This document shows, piece after piece, positions 58,276-64,000 of a stretch of 64,000 nt of DNA. The DNA is from Erythrocercus mccallii (lineage: Eukaryota > Chordata > Aves > Passeriformes > Dicruridae), in the NCBI GenBank assembly GCA_013397435.1, contig VZRG01001349.1, positions 124,001-188,000 of the forward strand, read 5' to 3'. Positions within the stretch are counted from its first letter, which is position 1, and the number at the start of each line of letters is the position of its first letter. The position numbers and the translations under genes were made by a program. Below the pieces are notes generated by a model, which was given only the letters and a program-made list of their open reading frames with translations, ran no database searches and was not told the DNA's origin.

Positions 58276-59914
58276 CAGGGCCGAGGGGAGTGGTGGAGGT
58301 GGTTCCCGCTGTGGGGAAGCTTGGGAAGCCCTAATGTAGGCTACTGCCAAATCTTTGGGTCATTGGATGGTGCTCTAGACACCTGCTGACTCCAAAACCA
58401 CCACTCAGCCTGATTCCTGATGCTCCTGTCTCCCTGTTCCTTGGGTAAGTGTGCAACAAATACTGCCTTTGACCATTTAAAAAAGTATTAGGAGGTCTTC
58501 GCATCATATTTGTTTGAGGTGCGTGCTGTCTGTGACAGGTGCTGCTGAGGCAGGGGCTCTATGGAACCCGGGGCACATCTGGAGTCTCTGGAGGAGCCGT
58601 GGCAGCAAAGGTAATCACTGCTGCTTTGGGCAGGCTTAATTTACTTTGCAAGAGGTTTTATTCAATTCTATTTGCTTTCTTAAATATTTTATATTACTTC
58701 TCAGTAAATTTGAATTCCTCCTATGTCTATGGAGCGTATGGGGATGCAGTTAATTTCCTATTACCCTGGGGATTTCAGACAGCTTCATTCTCAAAGCTAT
58801 TTAGAAAATTATTTAATCACCTTGGAAAATCCTAGCCAAAAAATCTTGTGTTTACTTATTACTTGGTTGTAAATTTGTGATGCAAAACATAGCAGTACTG
58901 GGTTTTAACACTGCACATAAGCCTCCATTGAAATCCAGTGCCAAAATTTAAAAAAAAACCCTAAAAAACACATTAACTCTCTGCATGCAGTGACACGAAT
59001 ACAGATGAATTTTTGCATCACAAGGTTGGGCAGGAATTTCCGAGGTTTCTGCGGAGCCGAGTAACCCTGCAGATGCAGGGTAGCTCGTTGTGACACACTG
59101 AATTAGGATGTGATCATATTTACGCATTTTGAAACCCCATAATGACTCATTCCATGCCGTTAGAAGTTTGCTCTTCGTAAATGTGTGTTTGGCTGCTTGC
59201 AAAGGGGCCATGTGAACGCCCACAGGACCTGGGGAAGGCAGCCCTTCCTCCCACCACCTCCGGCGGGCAGGGAATGAGGCAGGGATGCTGCTTGGCAGTG
59301 GGTGCCTGCCTGTGACCTCCATTCTCCTCCCACTGGTCCCCAAAATGGGATTTGCATGGGCAGAAAGCCGCTGCCAGAGGGGTCCTTAGGTTCACCATTG
59401 CCATATAAAGAAGTGTGAGCTGGTCCCACCCTTAATACAGAAATCTTGGGGGACACATTCTTGTGTTTCACAGGGACCTGTTGAAGTCACCCATCTCTGT
59501 ATGGCACCGCAGTTCACTGGACTTGACACACGTATAAGAACCGCCTTATTTTTAAAGGACAAAATCCAGCTTTTCCCTCACACACCGGGTGTCTGGTGAA
59601 CCCCTCGCTGAGCCTGGCAGGGGGCACGGCCCCAGCCTGGGGGTGACGTGGGCTCCCACCAGTTTTGGTGGAGCGGTGTCAGCCTGACGCCCACGCGGCA
59701 GCCTCGGGATCTGCCTCACGCTCATTCAGGAGCTGCAGCTTCTCCGCCACGCACAGACTGAGCTCAGAGCATCCCTCTCGTATCTCCCCTCCCTGGCTCA
59801 CTTCCAGCCTCTCCGCGTGTGCCTGGTTATTACTGTAGCATCCAGCATGTTTTACTTCATATTCATCTCTCTTGCACATACCGGCCCACTCATGTATTAG
59901 ATCCGAATCCTCTC

Positions 59915-59931
59915 TTTTTTTTTTTTTTTTT
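59915..59931. repeat. Poly(T) run
   Basis: T17, followed by a second T8 run after a short interruption. Confidence 0.9.
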
Positions 59932-61996
59932 GTTCCCTTTTTTTTACCGGCTTGTTGCTCGACAGAGCGGTGAGGCACGACACGCTGCGTGTTGTGACAC
60001 ATCCTGACAGGTCTCGGCAGCACGGCGTGCTAGGCTTGGAGCAGCCGTCTCCGCTGTGTCCTGTTTTCCCACTGGCCAGACCCACTGGTTCCCAGTAGCA
60101 GCTGCTTCTGGGGAAGCAGAGGAGAGTGTTGGATGCTATGGGTGGTGATGGCACCCAAAAGCGTCTTGGCTTTTAACGTGCCTCTTTGCCAAAGCAGAGG
60201 AAAGGCAAGGAAAAGCACAGCCACTTGATATTCCCAAAGCCTTGCTTGCTCTCTTGGATAACGTTTCATTCTCACAGGTAGTGGTGGCTGTGTTAGCTGA
60301 AGGTGATTCCACAGGGCTGGCTGGGGCCATGCTGGATTCCCTGCTGTATTGGTAGCACTGGCAGGTGAACGGCCAGAAACAGTGTGAATACAGTTTCCAA
60401 ATTATTTTGGTGTGTTAGGTATGTGGCCTGTTTTGAAGGGCTTGTCACTGTGCTCCTCGGAAGGATAAGAAAAGCTTTTGAAGCTTGATGGGAACAAAGA
60501 ATTGCTAATGGGAAGGAGAATGGAGCATATCTTACCAAGGAGCTGCTCTGAGTGCCTGGGGAAGGCAGCATCAGTGCATGACTGCAGTGGGATGGGGGGA
60601 CATTTTCTAAAATACTGGTTGTATTGTACTGGACTTGCTGATTTTCCTCTTCTGAAGTGACCTAAAAAAAAGGTCAAAAAGCTAAAACTCATTCTGCTGG
60701 CTGGTAGAGTCTGGGTTTTATTTAAATCTGTGGAGGAAAAAAGTTGCAATGATACTCAAAGTGGCCATCTTAAAGTATGCGTCCACTGCAGGAGATCCCT
60801 GATGTAGCTGTGTATATTTTAATTATGAGATAGAGGAGAATTCATGTCAGTGCTTGAAACCAAGTTTACATCTCACTCTGATGCAAATATCTTTCTCTTG
60901 GTGTCCAAAGCAATCCCCTGGGTGTCAGTGGAGTGGGGTCCCATCTCACTGCCCAAAGGCAGTTGGTTTCTTCCCTCAAACAGAGATGAGCTGGCCTGGA
61001 AAGCAGCAGACTCTGCAAATTGCTTTGTTGGCTCCCCACTCGTGGCAGCTGTTTCATTTCACCCTTTGCTGTGCCCAGCAGTGGCCAGACAGTGCTGGGT
61101 CTCAGGCTGGACACTTGCTGAGGTGGATTTGTTTGTTTTCTATCCATTTCCATGCCTTTGGAGGCAATGAAGAGGATTGATGTGAACTCCACAGCCAAGA
61201 CAGAGCCGGTGAAACAGGTGGCAAGCCGGCATTGGGTGCAGGGAGCAAAAAAAACCTGCAAACCCAACTGAAAGGCTTTTAATTAAAACAAAAGATTAGA
61301 TCAACAAGGTATTACAACAGGTGGTTAAATCCTGCGGCTAAACAGTCCAGGCTTTGTTCTCTGAGTCTGATGCATGAAGGGAAACTTTCTACAGGGCAAA
61401 CAAGGGATCCTGAATGTGTGGCATTAAATGTTTATTACAGGTAACACAGCAAAACTGCCTTTCACAGGGAGAGAGCAGAGACATGTAAATGCACAGCTGA
61501 CATCGATGGGGCCTCTCCGACAGTGTCAAAAGTTTGTGTTCCCATGGGATGGCAAGAGGCTGATTTGGTTTGCTGCTTGCTGTGGTTGTGCTGGAGCTTC
61601 TGGCAGCCCTGCACAGCCAGGAGGTGTGTGCTGCTGGCAAGGGACACTGAGGGACCGACACTGCCTGGTTTCCTTGTGTCCTGCCCTGTCTGGCAGTGAG
61701 GCTGGCACAGCCATCACTCCCCCTGCTCTACACCCTCTTTGTGAAATTAATGGGCTGTGGATTTGCAAAGCACTTTGATGTTTGCTTGTTAGGGGTTCTG
61801 GGCAGTTCTGCAGCCATGCTGGGGAAGGGGCTGGATGTGTTACCTGCTGCTGACCCTGCTCCCAATCCCATGAGGTGCAACTGAAGTGCCAGCCAGAGGT
61901 GCCTGGTTTTTTGGGATGAGCTACATCTTGACTTTCAGAACTGTTGCACCATATTTCAGTCTCCTGATCTCAGACACCTAAACCTCAGGGCATGCA

Positions 61997-62357
61997 CCTG
62001 ATGGAATGAGTCCAGAGGCGAGCCACAAATGTGGTCAAAGGGCTGGACCACCTCTCCAATGAAGATGGGCTGAGCTAGTTCAGCCTGGAAAAGAGGAAAC
62101 TTTGAGGAGCATTGTAGCAGCCTTTCAATTCCTAAAGAGGGCCTACAGGAGAGCTAAAGAGGGACTGTTGGCAAGGACATGTAGTGACAGGACAAAGGGT
62201 AATGGCTTCAAACTGACAGAGGGCAGGTTTGGATTAGTTATTAGGAAGGAATTGTTTCCTATGAGGGTGATGAGGCCCTGGCACAGGCTGTCCAGAGAAG
62301 CTGTGAGTGTCCCATCCCTGGAAGTGTTCAAGGCCATGCTGGATAGGGCCTTGCAAG
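61997..62357 (+). mobile_element. CR1 LINE fragment, lacks 3' end
   Basis: Successive phrases match the CR1 3' region in forward orientation: GAGTCCAGAGGCGAGCCACA, GGGCTGGACCACCTCTCCAA, TTCAGCCTGGAAAAGAGGAA, GACAGGACAAAGGGTAATGG, TTAGGAAGGAATTGTTTCCT, CCATCCCTGGAAGTGTTCAA and GGCCATGCTGGATAGGGCCT. Homology stops there, before the final 80-100 bp and the ATTCTATG-type tail usual for CR1. The internal frame is broken and codes for nothing intact. Confidence 0.92.
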
Positions 62358-64000
62358 GGATGAGGCCAGTGCAATGGGAATGTGCCTTCACTGCAGCTGA
62401 GCACCGCACTGAAGGCAATCCTGGCACTGCCTGTGAGTCCTCCCCATGGTGCTTCAGCATCAGGACTTGGGGAAACGGGTGAGTGTTCTGCCTGCTCTCA
62501 CAAACACAAATGATACCAGGAAAAATAATCCCTATTCAGAATTATTAGAATTTTCCTTTTAGTTGAGGCTGGAGGGAAAAAGAAAAAACAAAAAGAGGAG
62601 ACCCACCACTGTATTTTTTGGTTGCTTTGCTCTAGTCTGCATTCAACAGAATGACTGTCTTTCTGAAAGACAACCTTTAATCAGAAAAGAAATCCAACCT
62701 AAAATCCTCATAAAAATATTTCAGAGGGAGGAATTGGATTACCTATGGCTGTGCACTGGGAGAAAAAACGCCAAGCTATCATTTGATGCTTTTAAAACAT
62801 CAGCTGAGACACCATTTTAGGAGGCAGGTGAGTATGGCAGGTCCCAGAGCAGTGATGCAGCTCTCCCACAGAGTGGGTACTGCAGGCACAGACCCAGCTC
62901 GGAGCGTCACTGCCAGCGCAGGAGCCCTGGGAAGTGGTGCTGTTCCGCGCCTCGGCACCGCCTGCTATTTTTTGCAGAATGAGGAAAACGCTCTTGCCTG
63001 ACCCGGGGGCTCCTTCCCCCTGGGAGAGCACAGATGGTCTCCTGGTGAAGGTGTGGGCCTGGAAATTGGGAGCTCTGGATGCCTTTCCCGGCTACATCAG
63101 AAACTTGCTATGTGGCACCACCTACTTCTGCGCCCACGTTTCCTCCTACTCCTTCTCTCTCACTCGCCGCTTTTTCCAGACCTTTCACCTCTCTGCTCGA
63201 ATGTGTTTTTCCTTTCACAGAGTGCTCTTCTCAGACTCCAAAGCCTCCTGGTGTGCTGTCACCAGTACCTGGACCAGACACCCACTCCTGCCCAGGCTTC
63301 TTCTGCCTCTTCACCCTTCCCATCAATCCTCCCTGCCTCTTGTAGTGCTGCTGCTGTTTGATGTCTCCTCCTGACGCTGCTCATGGCCAGAATTGTCCTT
63401 GCTCTTCTCTGGGAGTGTCACTTCCAGTTTTCCCCTGGCAGAGTGCTTGGAGGCAGAGCTCAGGTGGGTGCTGAGGGCAGAGCCAGCAGCAGGCACGCTG
63501 TAGCCCCTGCTTGGGCAAGCCTGCTGGCAGGAGTGCTGGGAAATCGATGGATGTGACTCACAGTGGAGCAGCCTGACTCAGCCCATGGGTTTTCTGCTCT
63601 GGACTGAATGAAACCCTCAGAGCTGGGTCCTGCGCATTCTCTTGGCTGCATTTGTCCCAAGGCTCTGAGTTTTGCTGTGATATGTTGCTTCAAGGTGATG
63701 TTCCCCATTTTTGTCTGGAGGAGTGTGCTTTTTGGAGCAGGCGCTGCATAGCTAAAAAGCCTGGGACAGGTTTTTTCTTCCTTGAAGATGATCTGTGTGA
63801 CATTACACTGTGCATCCCCTTCCCAAGGGCTCCTTGCAAGGGCTTTGCTTTCTGTGCTCCATCCAAGCTATGGCTGTCAATGTCAATTGATATGAAGTGA
63901 ATAATCACAACGTGTTGGTTATTTATTGTGCCTCAAAAGGATGAGATGCCCACTCCTAAGTCAAAACATCTGCGGGATTTCTAAAGCCAGATCTACTCTG
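62358..64000. other. Intergenic, no gene recognised
   Basis: Mixed sequence with a pyrimidine-rich, stop-poor stretch at about 62.95-63.37 kb on the plus strand. No family match was seen. Confidence 0.55.

Larger units (their letters stand above)
56216..61996. other. Intergenic between NAB1 and (off-window) GLS; no gene recognised
   Basis: Contains a TATA-like box (56687), a GC-rich patch (about 57.7-58.3 kb), moderately GC-rich sequence around 59.2-59.8 kb and a T17 run (59915-59931). No open frame resembles GLS exon 1 or any other family I recognise. Confidence 0.55.

Noticed and set aside
57534..58389. Overlapping frames of 115-137 codons in the GC-rich patch after NAB1, considered as a GLS first exon
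   Set aside because: No resemblance to the glutaminase N-terminus, frames open on both strands, and no supported donor.
62102..62482. 126-codon plus-strand frame
   Set aside because: It lies within the CR1 fragment's non-coding 3' region and reflects the repeat, not a gene.
1..64000. CRISPR arrays, tRNA/rRNA genes, bacterial-type operons, endogenous viral coding remnants
   Set aside because: Looked for and not seen: no spaced repeat arrays, no A/B-box pairs that fold as tRNA, and no gag/pol-like motifs.

Overview
The window is vertebrate nuclear DNA, most likely from a bird. Both genes are multi-exon with GT-AG splice sites, the recognisable interspersed repeats are CR1 fragments plus two MIR-like relics, repeat content is low, and the introns and intergenic gap are compact. 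A non-avian sauropsid cannot be excluded. All gene models below were read by eye: exons were joined by splice consensus, reading phase and family resemblance.

Layout. (1) Positions 1 to about 7329, minus strand: the 5' six-sevenths or so of NEMP2 (TMEM194B), a nuclear-envelope membrane protein. Its C-terminal exons lie off the left edge, and the start codon is probably inside an assembly gap (7158-7329) in a CpG-rich promoter. (2) About 7.5-29.8 kb: intergenic DNA with no supportable protein gene. It holds a CR1 tail, two MIR-like relics, a 30-bp perfect palindrome, simple repeats and one unusually long open frame. (3) About 29.87-31.75 kb: a strong CpG island interrupted by a 715-base gap (30106-30820), taken as the NAB1 promoter and first non-coding exon; it carries a perfect EGR-type site. 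(4) 35687-53619, plus strand: NAB1, a corepressor of EGR transcription factors. All seven coding exons are in phase and encode 499 residues. A 3'UTR of about 2.2-2.6 kb follows, with at least two polyadenylation-signal clusters. (5) About 56.2-64 kb: intergenic DNA with a GC-rich patch and a CR1 fragment of about 360 bp that lacks its 3' end.

NEMP2 and NAB1 lie head to head about 22.5 kb apart, as in the human 2q32 order (NEMP2-NAB1-GLS-STAT1-STAT4), so GLS would be expected to the right. The two genes are not known to share a pathway. The linkage looks like one arm of an ancient vertebrate paralogon, the other arm being NEMP1-NAB2-STAT6-GLS2. I found no CRISPR array, tRNA, rRNA or intact transposon, and nothing that amounts to a clearly new biological system. 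The most unusual unexplained structures are the 30-bp palindrome with an adjoining tandem 14-mer, the 301-codon intergenic frame, and an element of about 370 bp flanked by a 13-bp direct repeat.
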